Assembly (NCBI RefSeq): GCF_014200305.1
Contig: NZ_JACHBL010000001.1
Span: 434,001 to 498,000, forward strand
DNA length: 64,000 nucleotides
Direction: 5' to 3'
Source of the DNA: Neomicrococcus lactis
GTDB taxonomy: Bacteria > Actinomycetota > Actinomycetes > Actinomycetales > Micrococcaceae
This document shows, piece after piece, positions 1 through 11,410 of this stretch. How positions within the stretch are numbered: position 1 is the stretch's first letter; the number at the start of each line of letters is the position of its first letter. The translations under genes and the position numbers were made by a program. The notes under the pieces are model-generated. The model worked only from the letters and a program-made list of their open reading frames with translations. It was not told where the DNA came from and did no database searches.

Positions 1-1920
1 TCCGTGGCGTACGCCCCGGACGAAATCATCCTGACGCTTGCCGTCGCTGGACTCGCCGCGATGCACCTTGCGCCGTGGGTGGGGGTCGCTGTTGCGGTCA
101 TCATGTTCGTGATCATTTTGTCCTACCGGGAGTCCGTCAAGGCCTACCCATCAGGCGGTGGTGACTACGAAATCGCCAAGACGAACATCGGTCCGCGAGC
201 CGGAGTCATCGTGGCAGCCGCCCTCCTGGTGGACTTCGTGCTCACCGTGGCGGTGTCCATGTCCTCGGCAGCGCACTATGTCATCGCAATGTTCCCCGGG
301 CTCGCCGGAAGCCAAGGCCTCATCGCGGGCTGCGGCGTCGTCATCCTGACCCTTCTGAATTTGCGGGGCCGCGCCAAGAACCGCCTGCTCGCCACCCTTC
401 CGGTAGTCCTTTTCGTGACAGCGCTATTGGCCCTCATCATCGTGGGCAGTATTCGGGCCGCGACCGGAACGCTAGCGCACGTCGCCTCGGCGGACTTTGA
501 GATTGTTCCTGAAGCAAACCTCGAGTCCGGGTTGACTGGGTTCCTCGGCGTACTCGTCGTGCTGAGAGCCTTCTCCACTGGCGCCGCTGCGATGACGGGC
601 ATCGAAGGACCGATCTCCAACGTTCAAGCGCTCAAGCCGCCGCGTGCTCGCAACGCAGGCATCATTCTCTTGCTCCTGGGCGTCACCGCTGCCGTGCTCT
701 CTATCGGGCTAATGTTTTTGGCACGGGCCGCAAACATCCAAGTGGCCGAGGATCCTCACGAGAACTTGCGACTCAACGGGGGAGAGATCCCGGCGAACTA
801 CGTTCAGGACCCCGTTCTTGGGCAGCTTGCGCACGCGGTCTTCGGACTCAAGTCGCCGCTGTTCTATGTGTTGGGCGTGCTGACCATCCTGGTCCTGATC
901 ACGGCCGGCCACATGGCGTTCCGTTCCTTCCCGAACCTCGCATCGCTTCTGGCACACGATGGCTACTTGCCCCGCCAGCTACGTCGCCGCGGCGATCGGC
1001 TCGGGTACAGCAACGGCATTTTTGCCCTGGGCCTCGCCGCGTTGTTGCTCGTGATTGTCTTCCAAGCACACCTCACCTCGCTCATCCAGCTGTACGTGGT
1101 GGGCGTGTTCGTATCCTTCACACTCAGCCAGCTCGGCATGTTGCGTCACTGGGGTCGCAAGGCTCGCCACACGGCCGACAAGCACATCCGCCTTCGCATC
1201 GCCCGCTCGCGGGTGCTAAACCTCGTGGGCTTGGTGATCACGGCGATGGTGCTCTTTATTGTCCTGCTGACGCGTCTGACGCTCGGTGCATGGCTTGCCA
1301 TCGCGGCTATCGGCATCCTGTACCTGATCATGCATTCCATCCATGCGCACTACGAGCAAGTGGAACGCGAACTCAAGATCGAGAACGTTCAGAACTCGCG
1401 CACGCTGCCTTCGCGCGTGCATGCGCTCATCCTGGTCTCATCCATCCGCAAACCAGTTCTCCGGGCCGTGGCCTTCGCTCGTGCGTCCCGTCCAAGCCGC
1501 CTTGAAGCGCTCGTGGTGGATGTCGAGTCTGAGGCTACCGAGCGCACGCTGAAAGCCTGGGATGCCCTGGAGCTTCCGGTCCCGATCCGCGTGCTGGCCT
1601 CGCCGTATCGAGAAACCACCGCGCCGATCACCGATTACATCCGCTCCATCCGTGCGCGGTACCCTCGAGACCTCGTGGTGGTCTATATCCCCGAATACGT
1701 GGTGGGCCACTGGTGGGAGCAACTGGTTCACAACCAGACGGCGCTCCGCATCAAAACCCGCCTCCACTTTGAGCCCGGTGTGGTGGTGGCTTCCGTTCCG
1801 TGGCAGCTCCAGTCCTCGCGCGAGCTGATTGCCCAGTACGACGCCGCAGCTGAAGACAGTGCCGAAAATATCGTCTCGCAGGGCTCGGCAGAAACAACGA
1901 AGGAATCCCATGGATCTTGA
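1..1920 (+). CDS. APC-superfamily amino acid permease (5' truncated by window edge)
   Basis: The reading frame is open from the first base, so the true start lies outside the window; about 40 N-terminal residues are probably missing by comparison with usual homologues of about 670 residues. The visible 639 residues hold about eleven hydrophobic segments up to residue ~450, including the YPSGGGDYE stretch after the first helices that is typical of APC transporters. A soluble C-terminal part of about 190 residues follows, resembling the cytoplasmic tails of actinobacterial APC permeases. It should import an amino acid or related solute across the cell membrane; the substrate cannot be read from sequence. 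The stop codon overlaps the start of the RNA methyltransferase gene, so the two are probably cotranscribed. Confidence 0.9.
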   Translation, partial: SVAYAPDEIILTLAVAGLAAMHLAPWVGVAVAVIMFVIILSYRESVKAYPSGGGDYEIAKTNIGPRAGVIVAAALLVDFVLTVAVSMSSAAHYVIAMFPGLAGSQGLIAGCGVVILTLLNLRGRAKNRLLATLPVVLFVTALLALIIVGSIRAATGTLAHVASADFEIVPEANLESGLTGFLGVLVVLRAFSTGAAAMTGIEGPISNVQALKPPRARNAGIILLLLGVTAAVLSIGLMFLARAANIQVAEDPHENLRLNGGEIPANYVQDPVLGQLAHAVFGLKSPLFYVLGVLTILVLITAGHMAFRSFPNLASLLAHDGYLPRQLRRRGDRLGYSNGIFALGLAALLLVIVFQAHLTSLIQLYVVGVFVSFTLSQLGMLRHWGRKARHTADKHIRLRIARSRVLNLVGLVITAMVLFIVLLTRLTLGAWLAIAAIGILYLIMHSIHAHYEQVERELKIENVQNSRTLPSRVHALILVSSIRKPVLRAVAFARASRPSRLEALVVDVESEATERTLKAWDALELPVPIRVLASPYRETTAPITDYIRSIRARYPRDLVVVYIPEYVVGHWWEQLVHNQTALRIKTRLHFEPGVVVASVPWQLQSSRELIAQYDAAAEDSAENIVSQGSAETTKESHGS

Positions 1921-3271
1921 ACTCACCCTTGACCGTGTAGCCCACGGCGGACACTGCGTGGCACGCCACGATGGGCGAGTGATCTTTGTTCGTCACGGCA
2001 TCCCGGGGGAGCGCGTGATCGCTCGCGTGGATCGCGGCGACGAAAAGAAGCGATTCTGGAACGCCTCCGTGGTGAAGGTGCTCGACGCCTCACCAGATCG
2101 TGTCCCGCACTTCTGGGAACAGGCGGATGCACTCAAAGCCGAACAGCGCGAAACGCTGCCTATCGGCGGCGCCGAGTTCGGCCACATTTCCTTGGCGCGT
2201 CAGCGGGCGCTCAAAGGCGAAGTCTTCCGTGAACAGCTCTCTCGCCTCGGCGGCCTAGATGCTGACGCTGTGGGCTTCGACGCCGTCGAGGCTGTACCTG
2301 TGGCTGGCTGGAATGACGACGCTTCCAACCTTGCAGACGATGGCCTTGGGTGGCGTTCACGCGTGTCCTTCTCCGTCACCTCTGATGGTCAGCTCGCTAT
2401 GCACCCGTTCCACTCCAACGAGCTCGTCACGGTCGGCGAGATGCCGCTCGCGGCACAAGCCATCAACGACCTCAAGTTGTGGGAGACCAACTTCCGCGGC
2501 TACGAGCGCGTCGAGGTAGCGGCACCTTCTAGCGGGCAAGCACCGCTCGTGGTGCTCATCCCGCGCTCGAGCAACAAGAACCCGAAACTGCCGCAAGGTA
2601 GCGCTATCACGCAAGCCAGCGGCGTCGTCGTCATTCAGCAGACCCGAGGTAGTGCCGGTGACGGCCGCGGATCGCTGCACACGCTGAGGGGCCGCTCAGA
2701 CGTCACCGAGCTGGCCGGTGAGCGTGAACTGCAAGTCACGGGTGAAGGCTTCTGGCAGATTCACCGCGGCGCGCCGCGTGCCCTCACCGAGGCGATGCTT
2801 GAGTATGCGGACCCTCAGCAAGGCGATAGCGTGGCAGACCTCTACGCGGGAGCCGGATTGTTTACGGCGGCGCTCGCAGATCGAGTGGGGCTGACCGGGC
2901 ACGTGTTGTCGATGGAAGGCGCACCAGGCACGAGCGCAGACGCGGCACACAACTTCGCGAATGATCCCCAAGTGATCGTGACGCGCGGGCGTGTAGAGCG
3001 TGCGTTGACACATGCGATGCGCGGCGGAAGCCTCGACGCCGTCGTCCTCGATCCACCGCGGACCGGTGCCGGCAAGGAATCTGTGGCGGCAATTGCGGAC
3101 ACTCGAGCGAGCCGCGTTGCCTATGTGAGCTGTGATCCCGCGAGTTTTGCGCGCGACGTCTCCTATTTCGCCGCTCACGGTTATGAATTACGCAAGGCGC
3201 GAGTATTCGATTTGTACCCTCACACGCATCACATGGAAGTTGTGGGCCTACTCGCAAAGAATGAGGCTTAG
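1910..3271 (+). CDS. TRAM-domain class I SAM-dependent RNA methyltransferase (TrmA/RumA-like)
   Basis: A 453-residue protein that should methylate uridine C5 in tRNA or rRNA using SAM. An N-terminal TRAM-like beta-barrel spans residues ~1-60. The Rossmann methyltransferase domain follows, with motif I DLYAGAGLF, the DPPRTGAG motif and a catalytic-cysteine motif YVSCDPASFARD near the C-terminus. The ATG at 1910 is chosen because an AGGA stands 6 nt upstream and because it overlaps the permease stop; an in-frame start at 1829 lies inside the permease gene. Which RNA and nucleotide are modified is not resolved. A permease-methyltransferase-aconitase order is common in related Actinobacteria. Confidence 0.88.
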   Translation: MDLELTLDRVAHGGHCVARHDGRVIFVRHGIPGERVIARVDRGDEKKRFWNASVVKVLDASPDRVPHFWEQADALKAEQRETLPIGGAEFGHISLARQRALKGEVFREQLSRLGGLDADAVGFDAVEAVPVAGWNDDASNLADDGLGWRSRVSFSVTSDGQLAMHPFHSNELVTVGEMPLAAQAINDLKLWETNFRGYERVEVAAPSSGQAPLVVLIPRSSNKNPKLPQGSAITQASGVVVIQQTRGSAGDGRGSLHTLRGRSDVTELAGERELQVTGEGFWQIHRGAPRALTEAMLEYADPQQGDSVADLYAGAGLFTAALADRVGLTGHVLSMEGAPGTSADAAHNFANDPQVIVTRGRVERALTHAMRGGSLDAVVLDPPRTGAGKESVAAIADTRASRVAYVSCDPASFARDVSYFAAHGYELRKARVFDLYPHTHHMEVVGLLAKNEA

Positions 3272-3288
3272 TGCGCAATGAACGCGGA

Positions 3289-3313
3289 TTGTTGACAATT
3301 TTGGGGGTAGACT
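3289..3313 (+). promoter_or_regulatory. Possible acnA promoter/operator region
   Basis: The 171-nt gap before acnA contains a perfect TTGACA at 3292-3297 embedded in the dyad ATTGTTGACAAT (3289-3300). TAGACT at 3308-3313 fits a -10 element. The spacing between the two hexamers is only 10 nt, so they cannot form one standard promoter. TAGACT may work with a poor -35, and the dyad may be an operator. The assignment is tentative. Confidence 0.25.
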
Positions 3314-3442
3314 GCAGGTAGCTCGGCCGCAGGAGAAGTCATCCATTTAGAGCACAATTTCTTTTCGTATTCGAATGAGGATTGTCTAACTGGAATATTG
3401 ACCCTCGTGCACAAAGTATTAGAACCGGCGAGAGGAGTCCCA

Positions 3443-6148
<2,706 letters not shown>

Positions 6149-6183
6149 TTCTAAGAGCTAGCTAGCGATCATCTGATCGAAGA

Positions 6184-6222
6184 AGAAAGGGCGAAACTCC
6201 TGTTGAGGGGTTTCGCCCTTTC
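6184..6222 (+). terminator. Rho-independent type terminator after acnA
   Basis: A perfect 13-bp stem (6185-6197 with 6210-6222, GAAAGGGCGAAAC and its complement) encloses a 12-nt loop. It begins 37 nt after the aconitase stop. No long U tract follows. Confidence 0.85.
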
Positions 6223-6507
6223 GGCGTTTGCTGTGCTTGTTTAGATGTCGGTGAATTTCACTCACTCTGGCAAGGCGATTAGTGAAGACTAGGTCAATGC
6301 GGCGGTGTCCTAATAGCCGATTTGGATCAAGCTTGGTCGACTGCGTGTGGCTGGGGAAATTTCGGGACAGAGAAATCCATGCGCGATCATCGGACACCTA
6401 TTACGTGCGGGCAACGCATAGTGATTTCCAGTATTCAAAAGTCATCTGCGGGACTAACGTTTCTCTCTAAAAGAAGCTCGGGCGACCTAAGACTTGATAG
6501 AGGCTAA
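6223..6507. other. Gene-poor, AT-richer intergenic stretch
   Basis: The 285 bases between the acnA terminator and the next gene contain only short overlapping reading frames on both strands with no ribosome-binding sites or recognisable products. Base composition is lower in GC than the flanking core genes, suggesting non-core DNA. Confidence 0.5.
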
Positions 6508-6915
6508 ATGAGAAATTCACCCCATGGCTCAGCGGAGCAGTTGCCACCAGCGCCAGGATTCATTGAGAAGGATCTAACGGGCGTTCCGCTCAGGACAGTC
6601 CATCCGGCCGCGATTCCGGCTGCTATCGGTGGAACATTCATGCTGATTGCATGGATAGGAGCGCCGAACGATTTCTACGCTCTTTTGAGATGGGTAATCA
6701 CGGCAATGGCAATATGGACCAGCGTGATCGCAAGTAGACTGAATCGACCGATCTGGATGGCGTTGTTCATCTTCGTCGCGATACTGTTCAATCCCATCAG
6801 TCCCGTATATGCAACGCGTGAATTCTGGGCTCCAATTGATTTTATTGTGATGGTTCTCTTCTGCTTCTCAGGATTTAAGTTCGTAGCTACTAGACCTGCT
6901 GAGCAAACTTCATGA
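6508..6915 (+). CDS. Small membrane protein, DUF6804-like
   Basis: A 135-residue protein with about four hydrophobic segments between residues ~40 and 125: one near FMLIAWIG, then WVITAMAIW, WMALFIFVAILF and FIVMVLFCFSGF. A short polar N-terminus precedes them. The order of an LLRW motif, a helix, NRPIW and NPISPVY resembles the DUF6804 family of uncharacterised small integral membrane proteins. That match is from memory and not certain. The ATG has a weak AGG 4 nt upstream. Codon use is poorer in GC than in neighbours, which suggests acquired or weakly expressed DNA. No function can be assigned. Confidence 0.6.
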   Translation: MRNSPHGSAEQLPPAPGFIEKDLTGVPLRTVHPAAIPAAIGGTFMLIAWIGAPNDFYALLRWVITAMAIWTSVIASRLNRPIWMALFIFVAILFNPISPVYATREFWAPIDFIVMVLFCFSGFKFVATRPAEQTS

Positions 6916-7021
6916 ATGACCTCGTCTTTCGTCCTTGCACTTGAAGGAGCCAGATATGGTCCGAGATTTGTAGGTCCCGTTGTTTATTGGGAGTCGCTTA
7001 ATTAACTTGCGGTAGAGAGCA

Positions 7022-7061
7022 TTTTGGCCGCCCACGTACCTCTGTACATGGGCGGCCAAAA
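7022..7061. terminator. Bidirectional terminator
   Basis: A 13-bp stem (TTTTGGCCGCCCA at 7022-7034 with 7049-7061) is extended by an inner 4-bp GTAC pairing. It has T-rich and A-rich ends on both strands. It sits between the convergent small membrane protein gene and the galactonate transporter gene. Confidence 0.85.
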
Positions 7062-7123
7062 CGTTTAACTTGATATTCCCGGTCGGAAGTAATGCGAACT
7101 GCCGTTCCTTCAGGTAGGCATTG

Positions 7124-8440
7124 CTACTCGGTGACGCGCTCCACCTTGCCCACGAGAAGCACGTAGGAGAGTACGCCCAGAATGGTAATTACCGTCATGT
7201 AGACGAAGGCTGGAGCAAAGCTCGTCTTCGAAACCAGAAGCCCTATTGCGATGGGCGTGGCAATCGAGGAGAGGTTACCGATGAAGTTGAACATTCCACC
7301 CGTGAGGCCGATCAAACGCTGAGGTGCCAAGGCAGATACCAAGGACCACGTGATCGACGCCAAGCCGTTGCCGAAGAACGCGATGGACATGAACATGATG
7401 ACCAAAGCGGTGTTGTCCGTAAAGTTTGCACCGATCATTGCGGTGGAGAGAAGCAACCCGATGATAATTGGTGACTTCCGAGCCACACCGAGGCTCTTGC
7501 CGCGTCGGACCATCCAGTCAGAGACCAGGCCGCTGATCAAGACACCGATCAACGCTGCGATAAACGGTAGTGAGGCGAGGAAACCGGACTTGATGTAGTC
7601 CATCCCGCGATAGCTCACCAAGTAGGTGGGGAACCAGGTCAGGAAGAACCAAAGAGTGGACGTCAAGCAGAACTGGCCCAGATAAATGCCCCAGAGCTTG
7701 CGCTTTGAAAGCACGGTACGGGCGTCAGACCAAGAGAACTTGCGCTTCTCCGTGGAGGTATTCTCCAGGTCTACAAGACCACCGCCGTTTCGAATCAATT
7801 CAATCTCAGCCTCGTTGGCGAGCTTCATTTGTTTCGGTGCGCGGTAGGTGAAGTACCAGAAGATGCCCCATAGGATGCCGACTGCTCCGGTGACGATGAA
7901 AACCCAGTGCCAGCTCAGGACGGTCTGAAGCCATGAGAGCACAGGAGTGAGCAAGGCAAGACCAATGAACTGTCCCGAAGTGTAGAAGGCGATGGCTGTC
8001 GCTCGTTCGCGTTCAGGGAACCACGAGGTGGCAACCTTGTTATTAATGGGGTAGGCGGGAGCTTCGAAGCCACCGACCAGCAAGCGCAACACAATCAATG
8101 CCACAAAGCCGCCAGCCATGCCCATGAAAACGGTCGCCAAGGACCACAGAATGAGGCAAGACGCATACAGCACTTGAGGGCGGACTCGGTCAACTAGCCA
8201 GCCGCCCGGCAACTGTAGGGCCGCATAGGTCCAGCCGAAGGCCGAAAGCAAGAGCCCTTGCTCGGCGGGACTGAGGCTGAATTCCTGAGTGATGGACGGG
8301 ACCGCGATGGATAGGTTGGCGCGGTCCATATAGTTGATAACCACGGTGACGAAGAGCATCACCGCAATGAGTACGCGTGCTTTAGAAGCTTTTGGAGCAG
8401 CCGTCTGTGCTGGCTTGATGCTCTGATTTACAGTGGTCAT
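7124..8440 (-). CDS. MFS transporter, anion:cation symporter type (probable galactonate importer)
   Basis: A 438-residue protein with twelve predicted membrane helices, an NYMDRANLSIA motif in the first helix and a PAYPINNKVATSWFPERERA loop. These are typical of the ACS family that includes DgoT, GudP and GarP. It should import D-galactonate or a related sugar acid with protons. It is the last gene of the dgo operon, directly after the dehydratase gene. The ATG at 8440 has GGTGAG 4 nt upstream; an alternative ATG at 8452 overlaps the dehydratase stop. Substrate is inferred from operon context, not from residues. Confidence 0.88.
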   Translation of the reverse strand: MTTVNQSIKPAQTAAPKASKARVLIAVMLFVTVVINYMDRANLSIAVPSITQEFSLSPAEQGLLLSAFGWTYAALQLPGGWLVDRVRPQVLYASCLILWSLATVFMGMAGGFVALIVLRLLVGGFEAPAYPINNKVATSWFPERERATAIAFYTSGQFIGLALLTPVLSWLQTVLSWHWVFIVTGAVGILWGIFWYFTYRAPKQMKLANEAEIELIRNGGGLVDLENTSTEKRKFSWSDARTVLSKRKLWGIYLGQFCLTSTLWFFLTWFPTYLVSYRGMDYIKSGFLASLPFIAALIGVLISGLVSDWMVRRGKSLGVARKSPIIIGLLLSTAMIGANFTDNTALVIMFMSIAFFGNGLASITWSLVSALAPQRLIGLTGGMFNFIGNLSSIATPIAIGLLVSKTSFAPAFVYMTVITILGVLSYVLLVGKVERVTE

Positions 8441-8445
8441 TTTTC

Positions 8446-9594
8446 TCACCATTCCGCGAAGGAGCCGTCAGCGTGGCGCCATACTGGGTTGCGCCAGCGG
8501 TGGCCCGTTGCAGCTCGTTCTTTGACGTAGTCTTCGTTGACTTCAATGCCCAGTCCGGGACCGTTCGGGATTTTGACCATGCCGGACTCGTAAGAAAACA
8601 CGGATGGGTCCTGAATGTAGTCCAGTAGGTCGTTGGACTCGTTGTAGTGAATGCCCAAGCTCTGTTCCTGAATGAAGGCGTTGTAGCATCCGGCGTCAAT
8701 CTGGAGGCAGCTTGCGAGGGCAATCGGACCAAGCGGGCAGTGGAGAGCCAGTGCGACGTCGTAGGCCTCTGCCATATGGGCGATCTTGCGTGCTTCGGTG
8801 ATTCCACCGCAGTGCGACGGGTCGGGCTGGATGATATCAACGGCGCCGCTGGCAATGAAGTCTTTGAAGTCCCATCGCGAGTACAGCCGCTCGCCAAGAG
8901 CGATTGGCGTCGGCGTATTTCGCATGACATCGAGCAAGGAGCTTGCGTGCTCGGAAAGCACGGGTTCCTCGATGAACATCAACTTGTAGGGTTCCAGTTC
9001 TTTAATGAGAACCTTGGCCATTGGCTTGTGGACGCGGCCATGGAAATCTACGCCGATGCCAATATTGGGACCTACAGCGTCGCGAACCGCTTGGACGTTA
9101 GCCAAGCAGCGCTCCACCTTGTCCCATGAATCGACGTACTGCAATTCCTCAGTGCCGTTCATTTTGACGGCGCTGAAGCCTCGCTCAACGGCATCTTTCG
9201 CTGCCGCTGCGGTCTCAGACGGACGGTCGCCACCGATCCAGGAGTACACACGGATGCTGTCGCGAACTCTGCCACCTAGTAGTTCGTGCACTGGCACGTT
9301 CAAGGCTTTGCCCTTGATATCCCACAGAGCCTGATCGATACCAGCGATGGCACTCATGGTGATTGGGCCACCACGGTAAAAGCCAGCGCGATACATGACG
9401 GTCCAAAGGTCTTCGATGTTCCTTGGATCTTGACCAATGAGGTAATCCGATAGTTCTTCGACGGCTGCGGCCACCGTTGCCGCACGGCCTTCGATCACCG
9501 GCTCGCCCCAACCGGTGATACCTTCGTCGGTTTCGATCTTGAGAAAGAGCCAGCGAGGGGGAACTTCGTACGTCGTCAATGACGTAATCTTCAT
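8446..9594 (-). CDS. dgoD: D-galactonate dehydratase
   Basis: A 382-residue enolase-superfamily enzyme, the same length as E. coli DgoD and closely similar throughout (opening [15 protein letters not shown]). It dehydrates D-galactonate to 2-dehydro-3-deoxy-D-galactonate. The metal ligands and catalytic residues fall at the canonical positions: D183, H185, E209, E235 and H285. The ATG at 9594 has AAGGAG 6 nt upstream; an upstream in-frame start at 9621 is rejected. It lies 48 nt downstream of dgoA in the same transcript. Confidence 0.96.
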   Translation of the reverse strand: MKITSLTTYEVPPRWLFLKIETDEGITGWGEPVIEGRAATVAAAVEELSDYLIGQDPRNIEDLWTVMYRAGFYRGGPITMSAIAGIDQALWDIKGKALNVPVHELLGGRVRDSIRVYSWIGGDRPSETAAAAKDAVERGFSAVKMNGTEELQYVDSWDKVERCLANVQAVRDAVGPNIGIGVDFHGRVHKPMAKVLIKELEPYKLMFIEEPVLSEHASSLLDVMRNTPTPIALGERLYSRWDFKDFIASGAVDIIQPDPSHCGGITEARKIAHMAEAYDVALALHCPLGPIALASCLQIDAGCYNAFIQEQSLGIHYNESNDLLDYIQDPSVFSYESGMVKIPNGPGLGIEVNEDYVKERAATGHRWRNPVWRHADGSFAEW

Positions 9595-9642
9595 GGTTTC
9601 TCCTTGTAATTGCCTCAGCACTGAAGCAGAGGACAGTTCAGA

Positions 9643-10257
9643 TCAGCTGGTGGCGACTTGCCATGCAGCAATGAGTTCTTTGGCGCGTTCTGTGACGTCT
9701 TTGACGCTGCGTCCGGGCTTGTAAAGGGTTGATCCAATGCCAGCTCCTGAGGCACCTGCAGATGCCCAGGTGCCAAGATTGGCACTGTCGATGCCACCCA
9801 CCGGAAGTATTTCCACGTTGGCTGGGATCACTGCGAGCCAAGCTTTCATGCCGGCTACGCCGACAACGTCGGAAGGGAAGATCTTGAGGCTTGTTGCCCC
9901 GGCTTCGATGGCACTGAAGGCCTCGGTCGCTGTTGCGACGCCTGGGTAGCTTCGCATCCCGGCTGCCACAGTGGCACGGATGACGTCAGTATTCGCGTTG
10001 GGGGAGACGATGATGTCTGATCCGGCTTGTTGCGATCGAACTACGTCGTCCAAGGTCAATACCGTTCCTGCGCCGACTGCGCAGTCGGCAGGAAGGAAAT
10101 TGCGCATGCGTCGAATGGAGTCGAAAGGTTCCGGTGAATTCAAGGGGACCTCGATGGAGCGGAATCCAGCGCCGTAAAGAGCTTCTCCGATCGGTTCTGA
10201 CTCTTCAGGGGTTATGCCTCGCAAGATTGCGATCAAGCCAGTGGGCGATGTACTCAT
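9643..10257 (-). CDS. dgoA: 2-dehydro-3-deoxy-6-phosphogalactonate aldolase
   Basis: A 204-residue class I KDPG/KDPGal aldolase that splits KDPGal into pyruvate and glyceraldehyde 3-phosphate. The Schiff-base lysine is K125 in LKIFPS and the general acid/base glutamate is E36 in SIEVPLNSP, the signature of the KDPGal subtype. The GAGTVL and VGGI phosphate-binding loops are present. The ATG at 10257 overlaps the dgoK stop as ATGA and has AAAGGA upstream, so translation is probably coupled to the kinase gene. Confidence 0.95.
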   Translation of the reverse strand: MSTSPTGLIAILRGITPEESEPIGEALYGAGFRSIEVPLNSPEPFDSIRRMRNFLPADCAVGAGTVLTLDDVVRSQQAGSDIIVSPNANTDVIRATVAAGMRSYPGVATATEAFSAIEAGATSLKIFPSDVVGVAGMKAWLAVIPANVEILPVGGIDSANLGTWASAGASGAGIGSTLYKPGRSVKDVTERAKELIAAWQVATS

Positions 10258-11324
10258 ATGTTTTCCTTTGTGGTGAGTCCGGTGGCCAAAGCTGCAAGCC
10301 AAAGACCGCGTGCTGCAGCGTTCCGGTGGGCAAATGACGGAGTAATTCCGGCATGGTTCAGGGCTACGCCGTACCGGCGGGTAAGGGCCGTGTTCGCGCA
10401 AATGCTGACGGGCGTAGGCCCTTGAACGCCTTCGTTTCCGTCGTTCATCCAGCGCCGACTGAAGTTGACAATTTCAGCGCCGATCAGCAGTCCGGAAATG
10501 TAGTCATGGACTTCTAATGCATCGAGGTTTCCGGTCATGACCAGTGTTCGCGCTGAGAAGAGGGTTGCCAGAATGCCTTCACCCCCAGGCGAAGCGCGTG
10601 GTTCCTGAGTACCGAACGCGACGTCCAGACCACGCAGGAATGCCGCCTCATTTGGTTGCTCCGGTGTTTCGGCAAGGCGACCCAGAATGCTATGCCGCAC
10701 CAATAGGTCGTACAGCTCGCCCGTCATGGAGGTGCCGAAATCCGTGACGACGCTGCCGGATAGCCGCACCCATTTAGTGTGAGTTCCGGGCAGGACCACG
10801 ATGTACGGGTCGTCGCCGGCATCCGCTTGCGGCAGTGCACCTAGAAGCTGGGTTTCCTCCCCGCGCATGACGTCTGGTAAGTCCACGATGGAGCCAGGCT
10901 GTCCCTCCTTGAGCAACCCAGGAATGATCCACAGTGGACCGTAAGGGGTGGAGACGGAGGTGAGGCTTGCGGAGCTCTCCAGCAGATTCGAAGGGATCGT
11001 CCGGTAGTCAACCTCGGTCCAGCCTTGATTGCTGCCCACCATGCCGCAAGCAATCATGGGCAAACCAGGGTTGTCCTGTAGCCAGTCACCGCACATTGTC
11101 TCGAGCTCGCGGACGAACGCCACGGTCCGATCCTTTTGATTTAGAACGTCAGTGGTGACGGCAAGGACGCCGCGTCCGCCACTGCGGGTTTCTAACACTT
11201 GGCCCTCAGAGCCGAGCAGGTAGGCGCGGAACGACGACGTTCCCCAATCCAAAGCGATGAGCTGAGGAGGATTTGCTCGGGACTCTACTTGAGGTTCCAG
11301 CGTTGTGGTTGAGAAGTAGGTCAC
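10254..11324 (-). CDS. dgoK: 2-dehydro-3-deoxygalactonokinase
   Basis: A 356-residue ASKHA-fold sugar kinase that phosphorylates 2-dehydro-3-deoxy-D-galactonate on O6. ALDWGTSSFRAYL is the N-terminal phosphate loop; CGMVGSNQGW, GEETQLLGAL and PGTHTKWV are DgoK family blocks, and SGLLIGAE lies in the C-terminal half. The GTG at 11324 is preferred over the GTG at 11372. It lies 7 nt after a CATACT -10 element with a TCGACA -35 at 17-nt spacing, fitting a leaderless mRNA, and no ribosome-binding site precedes either codon. It is the first gene of the dgo operon. Confidence 0.93.
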   Translation of the reverse strand: MTYFSTTTLEPQVESRANPPQLIALDWGTSSFRAYLLGSEGQVLETRSGGRGVLAVTTDVLNQKDRTVAFVRELETMCGDWLQDNPGLPMIACGMVGSNQGWTEVDYRTIPSNLLESSASLTSVSTPYGPLWIIPGLLKEGQPGSIVDLPDVMRGEETQLLGALPQADAGDDPYIVVLPGTHTKWVRLSGSVVTDFGTSMTGELYDLLVRHSILGRLAETPEQPNEAAFLRGLDVAFGTQEPRASPGGEGILATLFSARTLVMTGNLDALEVHDYISGLLIGAEIVNFSRRWMNDGNEGVQGPTPVSICANTALTRRYGVALNHAGITPSFAHRNAAARGLWLAALATGLTTKENI

Positions 11325-11331
11325 ATGGAAA

Positions 11332-11376
11332 AGTATGGAATCACCGTCCCATATTGTCGAATCACGTCCCACATAT
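11332..11376 (-). promoter_or_regulatory. dgo operon promoter with two operator-like direct repeats
   Basis: On the minus strand, TCGACA (11360-11355) and CATACT (11337-11332) are separated by 17 nt and placed so that transcription would begin at the dgoK GTG. Overlapping them are two similar sequences, GGAATCACCGTCCCATAT (11337-11354) and CGAATCACGTCCCACATAT (11358-11376), 21 nt apart. TATGG/CCATA (11334-11353) also forms a dyad. This is a likely binding site for the divergent IclR-family regulator. Confidence 0.6.
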
Positions 11377-11398
11377 AGGGATACATGAGAACAGTCGA

Positions 11399-11404
11399 TA
11401 ATAT
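11399..11404 (+). promoter_or_regulatory. -10 element of the IclR regulator gene
   Basis: TAATAT (or the overlapping GATAAT) lies 6 nt before the ATG of the regulator, which lacks a ribosome-binding site. This spacing suggests that transcription starts at the start codon itself. No clear -35 is visible. Confidence 0.4.
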
Positions 11405-11410
11405 GAGTTC

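Noticed and set aside
3292-3313. TTGACA and TAGACT as one acnA promoter
   Set aside because: The spacer is only 10 nt, too short for a standard sigma-70-type promoter; kept only as a tentative region.
6158-6397. 79-codon minus-strand frame with a faint resemblance to the end of endonuclease/exonuclease/phosphatase proteins
   Set aside because: The likeness (FPSH, then a KLD segment) is too weak, there is no ribosome-binding site and the frame overlaps the acnA terminator. It might be a decayed remnant but I cannot support it.
10251-10401. Longer N-terminus for the aldolase gene (start at 10401)
   Set aside because: It overlaps dgoK; the ATG at 10257 has a ribosome-binding site and a 4-nt overlap typical of coupled genes.
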